Notes under the pieces: model-generated
Databases searched by the model: none
Told to the model about the DNA's origin: nothing
What the model saw: only the letters and a program-made list of their open reading frames with translations
From: an uncultured Chryseobacterium sp.
GTDB taxonomy: Bacteria; Bacteroidota; Bacteroidia; Flavobacteriales; Weeksellaceae
Assembly (NCBI GenBank): GCA_913778275.1
Contig: CAJYWN010000003.1
Coordinates: 1-64,000, forward strand
Direction of reading: 5' to 3'
DNA: 64,000 nt
Shown here: positions 17,517 through 24,559 of the stretch, piece by piece
Numbering within the stretch: the stretch's first letter is position 1
How the letters are laid out: each line of letters opens with the position of its first letter
Made by a program: the position numbers and the translations under genes

Positions 17517-18274
17517 TACTTCTTACCGATAAAATTTAAACGAATATCTGTATTGGGATTCACTTCAGGATTTTTCTTAAAATATTCAATGAAAAGATCT
17601 CTGAGTTTTATTCCTGTAGGGATCATTTCTCCCTTTGAGAAAAACTTCATATTATCACCTCCCAAAGCCAGGTAGTCTGAGGTGGCAATATAATATTCCT
17701 GTTCTGCATTCACGGTTTTTCCATTAATAAGCGATTTGGTAAGCTGTCCGTTCTTGGTTTCAATATAGAGATGGGAAACCGGATTATTGACCTGTGTTTT
17801 AGCATAATAATCAAAAAGTCCCTGTAAATCTGATCCTTTCATTTTTACGATGATCACTTCATTTTCGAAAGGCATTACTTCAAACACACTTTTAAGCAGA
17901 ATATCTCCTTTACCTATGCTTGTACGGATCCCTCCGATGTTGATAAGAGCGGCGTCAATATTTTTATTCAGGCTTTTTTGGGCCCATTCCTGGGCACCGT
18001 CGAAAGTATAGTCTGCTAGAAGATTCCCCAGATTGCTGTTGTCTCCCTGTTTGTTAAGATCTGCTCCGGTGTAAGAGATTTTCTGGTTCATCTCCTTATC
18101 GAGTTTTTGCTTATAAGGTTCAATAACTTTTACAAACTCCTCATCATTTTTTAGCTCATTATTAATAGAAATATTCTTTCGGGTCTCCACATTCGCTACC
18201 TGTAACGGAGAAGCCGTTTTACAAGCGGAGAGCGCAGCCAGAGCAATTCCTAATAACAAGAATTTATTTTTCAT
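17516..18274 (-). CDS. 5'-nucleotidase C-terminal domain lipoprotein
   Basis: The 252-residue lipoprotein (lipobox LSAC, Cys18) carries only the substrate-specificity domain of 5'-nucleotidases: NLLADYTFDGAQEW, ALINIGGIRTSIGKGDI, VFEVMPFENEVIIVKMKG, and YIATSDYLALGGDNMKFF. In UshA-like enzymes this domain follows the metallophosphatase domain in one chain; here it is a separate and first gene. An upstream in-frame ATG at 18283 adds MLH, but the ATG at 18274 gives a cleaner lipoprotein signal (MKNKFLLLG). It heads the operon that continues with the catalytic half, porZ and recO. Confidence 0.88.
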   Translation of the reverse strand: MKNKFLLLGIALAALSACKTASPLQVANVETRKNISINNELKNDEEFVKVIEPYKQKLDKEMNQKISYTGADLNKQGDNSNLGNLLADYTFDGAQEWAQKSLNKNIDAALINIGGIRTSIGKGDILLKSVFEVMPFENEVIIVKMKGSDLQGLFDYYAKTQVNNPVSHLYIETKNGQLTKSLINGKTVNAEQEYYIATSDYLALGGDNMKFFSKGEMIPTGIKLRDLFIEYFKKNPEVNPNTDIRLNFIGKK

Positions 18275-18432
18275 ATGCAGCAATTATTTTTGAGATATAT
18301 GTTCGCTGGGATCTGGTTTTTTTATAAACATTTTAGACAGAGCGGTTTCATATATCTTTTTTAGTATATGCAAATATAATTATATGTATAATAAAACATT
18401 ATTTTTTATGACAAATTCTTCTTGTAAATCAT

Positions 18433-18440
18433 TAAATTTG
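18433..18440 (+). promoter_or_regulatory. -7 element for dapA
   Basis: TAAATTTG matches TAnnTTTG and lies 19 bp upstream of the dapA ATG. Confidence 0.55.
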
Positions 18441-18459
18441 GAAAAAATTATTCTAACAG

Positions 18460-19332
18460 ATGAGCATTTTAAAAGGAGTAGGTGTTGCGCTGGTAACACC
18501 CTTTAATGAAGATTTATCCGTGGATTTTGAAAGTCTTACCAAATTGGTGGATTACAACATCGAAAACGGAACCAGTTATTTAGTTGTTTTGGGAACTACA
18601 GCAGAGGCTGCAACGCTTTCTGCCGAAGAGAAGAAACAGGTGATTGACCATATCATTAAGGTTACTAATAAACGCGTTCCGCTTGTAATAGGAATTGGCG
18701 GTAATAATACTCTTGAAGTTAAGAAACAGATTGAAGAAACGGATCTTTCCGCATTTGAAGCCGTACTTTCCGTATCTCCTTATTACAATAAACCGAATCA
18801 GGAAGGGCTTTATCAGCATTATAAAATGCTGGCTTCCACGGGAAAAAATATTATCATTTATAATGTTCCGTCGAGAACCGGACAAAATATTGAAGCGGAA
18901 ACCACCTTGCGTCTGGCTAAAGAATTCCCGAATTTATTTTTAATTAAAGAAGCGGCCCCTAATATTCTTCAGTATTTCGATATTTTAAGAAATAAGCCTG
19001 AAGGCTTTAACCTGGTTTCCGGGGACGATGAATTTACGCTACCTGTAACACTTGCCGGTGGAAACGGGGTAATCTCGGTAATCGGACAGGCTTATCCAAA
19101 AGAGTTTTCTAGCATGGTACAGCTGGCGTTCGAAAGAAAAGCGGATGAAGCTTATGAAATCCATAATAAGCTGGTTAATATCACAAGACTGATTTTTGCA
19201 GAAGGAAATCCTTGCGGAATTAAAGCTGTTTTAGCCGAGAAAGGGATCGTTAAAAATTATCTAAGGCTTCCATTAGTGGTGGCTTCAGAAGGATTGCACG
19301 CTAAAATTAAAGCAGAAATGGCAAATATTTAA
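18460..19332 (+). CDS. dapA: 4-hydroxy-tetrahydrodipicolinate synthase
   Basis: DapA condenses pyruvate with aspartate semialdehyde in the diaminopimelate/lysine pathway. The 290-residue protein is a complete TIM barrel with GVGVALVTPFNEDLSVDF, LVVLGTTAEAATLS (the Thr-Thr pair), VSPYYNKPNQEGLYQHY, IIYNVPSRTGQNI (active-site Tyr and Arg) and the Schiff-base lysine in FLIKEAAPN. The late segment LAGGNGVISVIGQAYP is also typical. It is a monocistronic housekeeping gene with a terminator at 19408-19445. Confidence 0.97.
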   Translation: MSILKGVGVALVTPFNEDLSVDFESLTKLVDYNIENGTSYLVVLGTTAEAATLSAEEKKQVIDHIIKVTNKRVPLVIGIGGNNTLEVKKQIEETDLSAFEAVLSVSPYYNKPNQEGLYQHYKMLASTGKNIIIYNVPSRTGQNIEAETTLRLAKEFPNLFLIKEAAPNILQYFDILRNKPEGFNLVSGDDEFTLPVTLAGGNGVISVIGQAYPKEFSSMVQLAFERKADEAYEIHNKLVNITRLIFAEGNPCGIKAVLAEKGIVKNYLRLPLVVASEGLHAKIKAEMANI

Positions 19333-19407
19333 TAGGCGACTTGTCAATTTAATTGTAGTGAATTTTTGAATTTACAGTAACAATTTTGAGTTACTTTAAA
19401 CATATCA

Positions 19408-19445
19408 GGGTGAAAAGTTCAGTGCTTTTCATCCTTTTTATTTTT
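19408..19445 (+). terminator. Terminator after dapA
   Basis: GGGTGAAAAG pairs with CTTTTCATCC (one G-U) around TTCAGTG, then TTTTTATTTTT. The stretch 19446-19516 holds nothing further that I recognise. Confidence 0.85.
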
Positions 19446-19516
19446 AACTGAAAAAGAGGAGAACTGCATTAAGCAGAGATATAACTCTTTAAAAATTTAT
19501 ACTAAATAAAAAACTG

Positions 19517-20017
19517 ATGAAATTTATTAGAGCGACGGAAAAAGATATTCCGGTCATTCAGGATCTGGCAAGAAGATCTTGGGAAAAAGCTTATTCGGCA
19601 ATACTTTCCCCGGAACAGATAGAGTATATGCTGGGAACCATGTATTCCCGTAGTGAAATATCGGAGCATCTGAAAAATCCTGATTATCATTATTATTTAA
19701 TATTTGATGAAATTAATCATTCATTTGAAGGTTTTATCGGTTATGAACATGGATATGAAGATCTAACTACAAAACTGCACAGAATTTATCTTGTTCCTGA
19801 GAGTAAGGGAAAAGGATTTGGCAAAGCGGCACTAGACTTTTTAAAAGAGAAAGTGGCAAAAGGAAATGACCGGAAAATTATTCTGAATGTCAACAAAAGT
19901 AACCCGGCGAAAAAATTCTACGAATCTCAGGGATTCAGGGTTTACAATGATGTAATTCTTGATATAGGCAATGGCTATATTATGGATGATTATGAAATGG
20001 AATTCTTATTTCACTAA
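19517..20017 (+). CDS. GNAT family N-acetyltransferase
   Basis: This 166-residue acetyltransferase starts with the common MKFIRATEKDIPVIQDLA. It carries the acetyl-CoA motif IYLVPESKGKGFGKAALDF and the end motif VNKSNPAKKFYESQGF. The C-terminal GNGYIMDDYEMEF resembles GNATs annotated as PaiA- or YjgM-like, but the substrate is unknown. It is a cytosolic single gene with no clear operon partner; dapA is separated from it by a terminator. Confidence 0.9.
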   Translation: MKFIRATEKDIPVIQDLARRSWEKAYSAILSPEQIEYMLGTMYSRSEISEHLKNPDYHYYLIFDEINHSFEGFIGYEHGYEDLTTKLHRIYLVPESKGKGFGKAALDFLKEKVAKGNDRKIILNVNKSNPAKKFYESQGFRVYNDVILDIGNGYIMDDYEMEFLFH

Positions 20018-20189
20018 TATTTGACTTAAGATTATATAATAATTTATTATAATTCTATAAAATGTGATCTATTATTTTTTTACATCTTTGTAAAAGAACC
20101 AAGTCACTTATAACAAATATATTTATGCCTGGTTTCAAGCTGAAATATTAGCTTTGATCAGTATATTTTTTTTCATCCTTAGTGTTTAA

Positions 20190-20224
20190 ATTCCTGTATT
20201 TATCAATGCAGGAGTTTTTTTTAT
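20190..20224 (+). terminator. Intrinsic terminator in a gene-free region
   Basis: ATTCCTG pairs with CAGGAGT (one G-U) around a 12-nt loop, followed by eight or more T. It lies 173 bp past the GNAT stop and 91 bp before the AraC gene. Either it ends GNAT mRNA with a long 3' UTR or it ends a small transcript. Confidence 0.75.
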
Positions 20225-20314
20225 AATATATGTATGGCAGTATTTGAATTATATCACTTATAATTGATATAAATGTATTATATTTACCTCTATCATTAAA
20301 TACATATAATAAGG

Positions 20315-20893
20315 ATGAAAATGTATGTAAAATTTGATTTCAATACGCTTTGTATGAGGGTGCTGGAAGAGAAACTGAAAGGGCAGGGACTGAAATACCG
20401 GCTTCTTAATTTTGGAGAAGTAGAGTTGTATGAGTCTATGACAGAAGAGCAATGCAGGGCTTTCAGGGAAAATCTGGAAAAATATGGGATTGAAATTATT
20501 GAAAGTCATAAAACGGCATTGGTGCAGAAGATTAAAGATGCAATTACAGAATTTATAGGTGCCGATGAAGCTATTCCTGTAAAAGCTTCCATATACATTG
20601 CTGAGAAACTGAATCACAGCTACGGATACTTGTCTAATGTCTTTTCGGAGGTTGCCAACACCTCTATCGAAAACTTCATTATCATTCAAAAGATTGAATA
20701 TGCCAAGGAACTGATTATCAGCAAAAGGTATAATCTTACAGAAATTGCCCAAAAGCTCAATTACTCCAGTGTTGCACATTTGAGTACCCAGTTTAAAAAT
20801 ATGACGGGAATTACTCCATCTTATTTTCACAAGCTTATTGTCATGAGAAGAAAATTTCCGCATCTTGATAAACACTATTCCAAAGCAGTATGA
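20315..20893 (+). CDS. AraC-family regulator with degenerate HMA-like N domain
   Basis: The 192-residue protein ends in an AraC/XylS double helix-turn-helix (about residues 90-178: ASIYIAEKLNHSYGYLSNVF, then NLTEIAQKLNYSSVAHLSTQF and GITPSYFHKL). The first 80 residues resemble heavy-metal-associated (HMA) ferredoxin-like domains fused to AraC domains in Bacteroidota. The metal-binding Cys-x-x-Cys is not intact: only Cys13 remains (FNTLCMRVLEEKL). Metal sensing is therefore doubtful. Its last four bases overlap the start of the receiver-like gene (ATGA), so the two are coupled. It is probably a transcription factor for a local or global response; targets are unknown. Confidence 0.85.
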   Translation: MKMYVKFDFNTLCMRVLEEKLKGQGLKYRLLNFGEVELYESMTEEQCRAFRENLEKYGIEIIESHKTALVQKIKDAITEFIGADEAIPVKASIYIAEKLNHSYGYLSNVFSEVANTSIENFIIIQKIEYAKELIISKRYNLTEIAQKLNYSSVAHLSTQFKNMTGITPSYFHKLIVMRRKFPHLDKHYSKAV

Positions 20894-21333
20894 ATAAAGA
20901 ATATCTGAATGTGATTCTCGCGGATCATGATGAAGGCAATCTCATTCTTTTCAAAAATATATTACAGGAATTTAAAATTCAGGTAAAAGTAAACACATTT
21001 TGTAACGGGAAAGATCTGATGTCTTATCTTAAGGAAAATATATTGGTTCCTGAAGTTGTGTTTATGAATTATCATTTGCCCTTAAAAAACTCTTTGGATT
21101 GTTTGAGCGAACTTAAATCCGATCACAAGTTTGATGCTGTGACAACCGTTGTTTACTCCGAAAATGTATCTGCTGAAGAAGAGGAAAAGATTTTTGTAAC
21201 CGGTGCTAATGTTTTTATGAAAAAGCCTGATAATTATACAGATATGAAAAAAAATATTACCGAAGTTATTTCCATAACCTGGCAATACCATACTTCAGGA
21301 TTGAATAAAAATAATTTTATCATGAAAGTGTGA
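20890..21333 (+). CDS. Receiver-like protein with Asn at the phospho-acceptor site
   Basis: The 147-residue protein is a stand-alone response-regulator receiver fold with no output domain. The acidic pocket is ADHDEGN (Asp12, Asp14, with His between), the switch Ser is Ser90 (VVYSENV) and the Lys-Pro pair is Lys112-Pro113. The phospho-acceptor position in VVFMNYHLP is Asn60 instead of Asp. Normal aspartyl phosphorylation is thus not expected, and it may work as a pseudo-receiver or a protein-binding module. It overlaps the AraC gene by four bases, which suggests the two proteins act together. Confidence 0.82.
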   Translation: MNKEYLNVILADHDEGNLILFKNILQEFKIQVKVNTFCNGKDLMSYLKENILVPEVVFMNYHLPLKNSLDCLSELKSDHKFDAVTTVVYSENVSAEEEEKIFVTGANVFMKKPDNYTDMKKNITEVISITWQYHTSGLNKNNFIMKV

Positions 21334-21352
21334 AAAAAAATAAAGAATTATG

Positions 21353-21381
21353 TTGGAATTAAAATTAAAGTTCTATATTTG
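21353..21381 (+). promoter_or_regulatory. Strong candidate promoter facing a gene-free region
   Basis: TTGG at 21353-21356 (-33) and TATATTTG at 21374-21381 (-7) are 18 bp apart from the end of TTG and both match the Bacteroidota consensus. No long reading frame follows before the terminator at 21802. Confidence 0.65.
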
Positions 21382-21387
21382 TACCTC

Positions 21388-21837
21388 TAAGATTCACATA
21401 AAGGTGAAAACTATAGAGTAAATGACAGCTTTTTATGTCTGGCTGTTATTAAATATAAGCACAGTCAATGAAGAACATTATGGTTGAAAGGAGTTTGAAA
21501 TAAACTAAATTATATATCAATATAGTTACACAAAATGAATTATAATAATTTCCAATTAAAGCGTAGAAGATCTTTAAACAAAACGGTACAATCATGAAAA
21601 CTCTAAAGATAAAGAATAGCTGTTTCATCCATTCTTTATCAAGCCAAGTTAGTTTTTATAAATAAGCAAGTTGGGAAGATAATTCATTTTGTTTTTTACT
21701 TTATTATCAGCTAAACATCATCACACCACATACATTTAACACCACATCACAAGATATTAAGATGATAAAGTAATTTCTTCAAATAACAGTTTTATAAGGG
21801 GAACCGCGTAAGGATTTATTCTTTGCGCGGTTTTTTT
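21388..21837 (+). ncRNA. Candidate non-coding or micropeptide transcript
   Basis: Between a consensus promoter (21353-21381) and a terminator (21802-21837) lie about 450 bp with no frame above 24 codons on the plus strand. A perfect 10-bp hairpin (GATAAAGAAT / ATTCTTTATC, 21608-21640) and a smaller ACAGC/GCTGT stem (21424-21449) suggest RNA structure. Two tiny frames exist: 21 codons from the ATG at 21421, and 23 codons at 21594-21665 that overlap the 10-bp hairpin. I do not recognise tmRNA, RNase P, SRP or 6S RNA features. It may be a regulatory RNA or a decayed gene. Confidence 0.4.
21802..21837 (+). terminator. Terminator facing the recG 3' end
   Basis: AACCGCG (21802-21808) pairs with CGCGGTT (21826-21832), and the T7 run at 21831-21837 overlaps the recG stop codon (21836-21838, minus strand). 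A T-tract exists only on the plus strand, so it serves a plus-strand transcript. Confidence 0.8.
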
Positions 21838-23917
21838 ATGATATTTTACTCCATTTGTTTTTACCTTTATACTGTCGCAGGTAGTAGTTTTTGAGAATCT
21901 GATTATCCGTCCCGGATAGCAGGGGATCCGTTTTTAAAATTTTTTCTACCGTATTTTTCGTAATCTTAATGATCGCAGAATCATTCACCAAATCCAGCCT
22001 TTTAAAATCTACAACACCGCTTTGCTGGGTTCCCAGAATATCTCCTGGACCACGAAGCTGCATATCGACTTCGGAAATCTTAAATCCGTCGTTTGTTTCC
22101 ACCATCGTTTTAATTCGTGTCCTGCTGTCGCTGGATAATTTGTCCGAAGTCATCAGGATGCAATAGCTTTGCTCTGCGCCACGTCCTACACGTCCCCGAA
22201 GCTGATGAAGCTGCGAAAGACCGAATCGCTCCGCACTTTCAATTACCATTACCGAGGCATTAGGCACGTTTACGCCTACTTCAATTACCGTTGTTGCCAC
22301 CATAATTTCTGCTTTGCCAGAGGCAAAATAGCTCATGGCTGCATCTTTTTCTTCGGGACGCATTTGTCCGTGCAGCATCGTGACATTGTATCTCGGGAAA
22401 TTATCCATTACATTTTCCAGTCCGGTCATCAGGTTTTTATAATCCAATGTCTCCGATTCTTCAATCAATGGATAGACAAAATATACCTGCCGCCCCTTCT
22501 GAATTTCTTCGCGACAGAAGTTGTACACATAGGCCCGGTCTTTTTCGCGCCGGTGAGCAGTTATAATAGGCTTTCTTCCTACAGGCATTTCATCAATTAC
22601 AGAAACGTCAAGATCAGAATAAAAGCTCATAGCCAGCGTTCTGGGAATAGGGGTTGCTGTCATCACCAGAATATGCGGCGGGATTTTATTTTTTGCCCAT
22701 AATTTTGCTCTTTGTGCAACACCGAACCTGTGCTGCTCATCAATAATTGCGAGCCCAAGATTTTTAAACTTCACCTTGTCTTCCAGCACAGCATGTGTTC
22801 CCACAAGAATGGAAAGTTCACCATTTTCGAGCTCTTCATGAATAATCTTACGGTCAGATTTTTTGGTAGATCCTGTTAAAAGCTTCACATTAACTTCCGT
22901 ATTTTCCAGAAGCTCCTTAATACCGTTATAATGCTGCTGGGCAAGGATTTCGGTGGGAGCCATCATGCAGCTTTGAAATCCATTGTCTTTCGCAATAAGC
23001 ATTGTAAGTAAAGCAACCATAGTTTTTCCGGAGCCTACATCTCCCTGCAGGAGCCTGTTCATCTGGATCGGCCATTTCATATCCTGCCGGATCTCCTTCA
23101 GCACCCGTTTTTGTGCGCCCGTCAAATCAAACGGAAGATGGTGCTTATAAAAATCATTAAAATAATCGCCGACAATCGGAAAAGGATTTCCTGCCGTATG
23201 ACTCTTATGATGAATCTTTTTCAGCCCGTAACCCAGCTGGAAAAAGAATGATTCTTCAAATCTCAGACGGTAATCTGCCTTTTTAAAATGTTCCGCATCT
23301 TTAGGAAAATGAATGTTAAGGTAGGTGTGTTGCCTGGAGAGGAATTTAAAAGCTTTCATCAGGTAATCCGGAAAATTTTCCTGAATGAGAGTAGGAATTT
23401 CCCTGCAGATATTCTTTAACACATTTTGAAAAAACTTTTGGTTCAGTCCTCTTTTGGTTAATTTTTCCGAACTTGGATAAATGGGCCTCAGGCGGTTGTC
23501 TCCTTTTTTTTCATCAATTTCTATTTCCGGATGTGGCATGGAAAACTGTTGGTTAAAGACATTGATCTTCCCGAAAATATAAATTTCCTTATTAATGGGA
23601 AGCTGTTCTTTCATCCATTTGGAATACTGAAACCATACCAGATCCATTGTTCCCGTATCGTCATTAAATTTTGCGGAAAGTCTTTTGGTTTTTCCGGTCT
23701 GTATTTCCTGAATACCGGTAATTTTCCCTTTCAGCTGAACATCGGTATTCACTTCATGAAGCTGCGCAATTTTATGGATTTTGCTTTTATCAAGATACCG
23801 GAGGGGGAAAAAATTCAGGAAATCTTCCACGGTGGAAATTCCCAGCACATTTCTGATGAGCTTGGCTTTTTCCGGACCGACCCCTTTTACATATTCTATG
23901 GAAGTTTCTAATGTCAT
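21836..23917 (-). CDS. recG: ATP-dependent DNA helicase RecG
   Basis: RecG remodels stalled replication forks and branch-migrates Holliday junctions. The 693-residue protein has the N-terminal wedge/OB domain (VKGVGPEKAKLIRNVLGIST; LKGKITGIQEIQTGKTKRLS), then the helicase core: Walker A LLQGDVGSGKTMVALL, DEQH box IIDEQHRFGVAQR, motif III VMTATPIPRTLAMS, and motifs V-VI (ATTVIEVGVNVPNASVMVIE, QLHQLRGRVGRGAEQ). The C-terminal LRGPGDILGTQQSG is characteristic. It is monocistronic. Confidence 0.97.
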   Translation of the reverse strand: MTLETSIEYVKGVGPEKAKLIRNVLGISTVEDFLNFFPLRYLDKSKIHKIAQLHEVNTDVQLKGKITGIQEIQTGKTKRLSAKFNDDTGTMDLVWFQYSKWMKEQLPINKEIYIFGKINVFNQQFSMPHPEIEIDEKKGDNRLRPIYPSSEKLTKRGLNQKFFQNVLKNICREIPTLIQENFPDYLMKAFKFLSRQHTYLNIHFPKDAEHFKKADYRLRFEESFFFQLGYGLKKIHHKSHTAGNPFPIVGDYFNDFYKHHLPFDLTGAQKRVLKEIRQDMKWPIQMNRLLQGDVGSGKTMVALLTMLIAKDNGFQSCMMAPTEILAQQHYNGIKELLENTEVNVKLLTGSTKKSDRKIIHEELENGELSILVGTHAVLEDKVKFKNLGLAIIDEQHRFGVAQRAKLWAKNKIPPHILVMTATPIPRTLAMSFYSDLDVSVIDEMPVGRKPIITAHRREKDRAYVYNFCREEIQKGRQVYFVYPLIEESETLDYKNLMTGLENVMDNFPRYNVTMLHGQMRPEEKDAAMSYFASGKAEIMVATTVIEVGVNVPNASVMVIESAERFGLSQLHQLRGRVGRGAEQSYCILMTSDKLSSDSRTRIKTMVETNDGFKISEVDMQLRGPGDILGTQQSGVVDFKRLDLVNDSAIIKITKNTVEKILKTDPLLSGTDNQILKNYYLRQYKGKNKWSKIS

Positions 23918-23955
23918 TAAGAGTTCACGAATTTCGGGAAAAATTAGAAATTAAA

Positions 23956-23983
23956 AAAGACTTTCAAATTTGAAAGTCTTTTA
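23956..23983. terminator. Perfect palindromic terminator
   Basis: The 28-bp palindrome with arms AAAAGACTTTCAAA / TTTGAAAGTCTTTT lies 2 bp past the thioredoxin gene on the minus strand. The A-run on its left gives a minus-strand U-tract. Confidence 0.8.
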
Positions 23984-23985
23984 TG

Positions 23986-24519
23986 TTATTCTTTTATTTT
24001 GGATTTAAATTTTGTCTGGTAATCTTCCCACTGTTGCCTGGTCTTTATTTTTTTAAACATATCCTTTGAAATAAATTCCAGATAAGGTTCCAGCTCTTTT
24101 GCCGATAATTCTCCCTGAAGGATTGTAATAGGACCTCCTTTTTCATCCAGAAATACCGTACTGGGTACAGCTCCTACATTCATGTACTGCGTAAATTCAT
24201 GCAGGGAATTTTTTCCTTTTTTATGTTCAGTATTGGGATTAGAGAATTTTCTGCCAAAAATTTGAATCGTATTTTTTTCTTCGGCATTAAATTTTACAGC
24301 GTAGTAATTTTCATTCAGGATATCAGCAATAATGGGGTTTCCATACGTTTTTTTATCCATGATTTTACATGGCCCACACCAGTCTGCATAAAAGTCGATC
24401 AGTATTTTTTTCGGATTTTCTTTCTGAGCCTTCAACGCTTCTTCAATAGTCATCCACTTTACCTGAGCAAAATGTAGAGTGATAATAAAAAGACAAATTA
24501 TGCTTATAACTCTCTTCAT
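23986..24519 (-). CDS. Exported thioredoxin-family protein
   Basis: The 177-residue protein has a signal peptide (residues 1-18, cleavage before QVKW) and a thioredoxin fold with the active site FYADWCGPCKIMDKKTY and a cis-Pro segment NVGAVPSTVFLDEKG. The extra region between them (NAEEKNTIQIFGRKFSNPN) and a charged C-terminal helix resemble periplasmic thioredoxin-like proteins of Bacteroidota (DsbD-gamma/Thioredoxin_7 type). It probably reduces or shuffles disulfides in the periplasm. It lies 40 bp after a POT gene on the same strand, with only a weak hairpin between. Confidence 0.9.
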   Translation of the reverse strand: MKRVISIICLFIITLHFAQVKWMTIEEALKAQKENPKKILIDFYADWCGPCKIMDKKTYGNPIIADILNENYYAVKFNAEEKNTIQIFGRKFSNPNTEHKKGKNSLHEFTQYMNVGAVPSTVFLDEKGGPITILQGELSAKELEPYLEFISKDMFKKIKTRQQWEDYQTKFKSKIKE

Positions 24520-24543
24520 GATTTGATATTTAAGTAAAAATAA

Positions 24544-24558
24544 GCATAATAGTTATGC
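24544..24558 (-). terminator. Weak hairpin between POT and thioredoxin genes
   Basis: GCATAA-TAG-TTATGC, with TTATTTTTAC following on the minus strand. The stem is only 6 bp, so readthrough into the thioredoxin gene is likely. Confidence 0.4.
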
Positions 24559-24559
24559 C

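Noticed and set aside
16566..18274. Split 5'-nucleotidase as a frameshifted single gene
   Set aside because: The substrate domain comes first and has its own lipoprotein signal, and the catalytic half has its own signal, so this is two genes and not a broken one.
22169..22702. 177-codon frame antisense to recG
   Set aside because: It lies within the well-supported recG gene and lacks any recognisable pattern.
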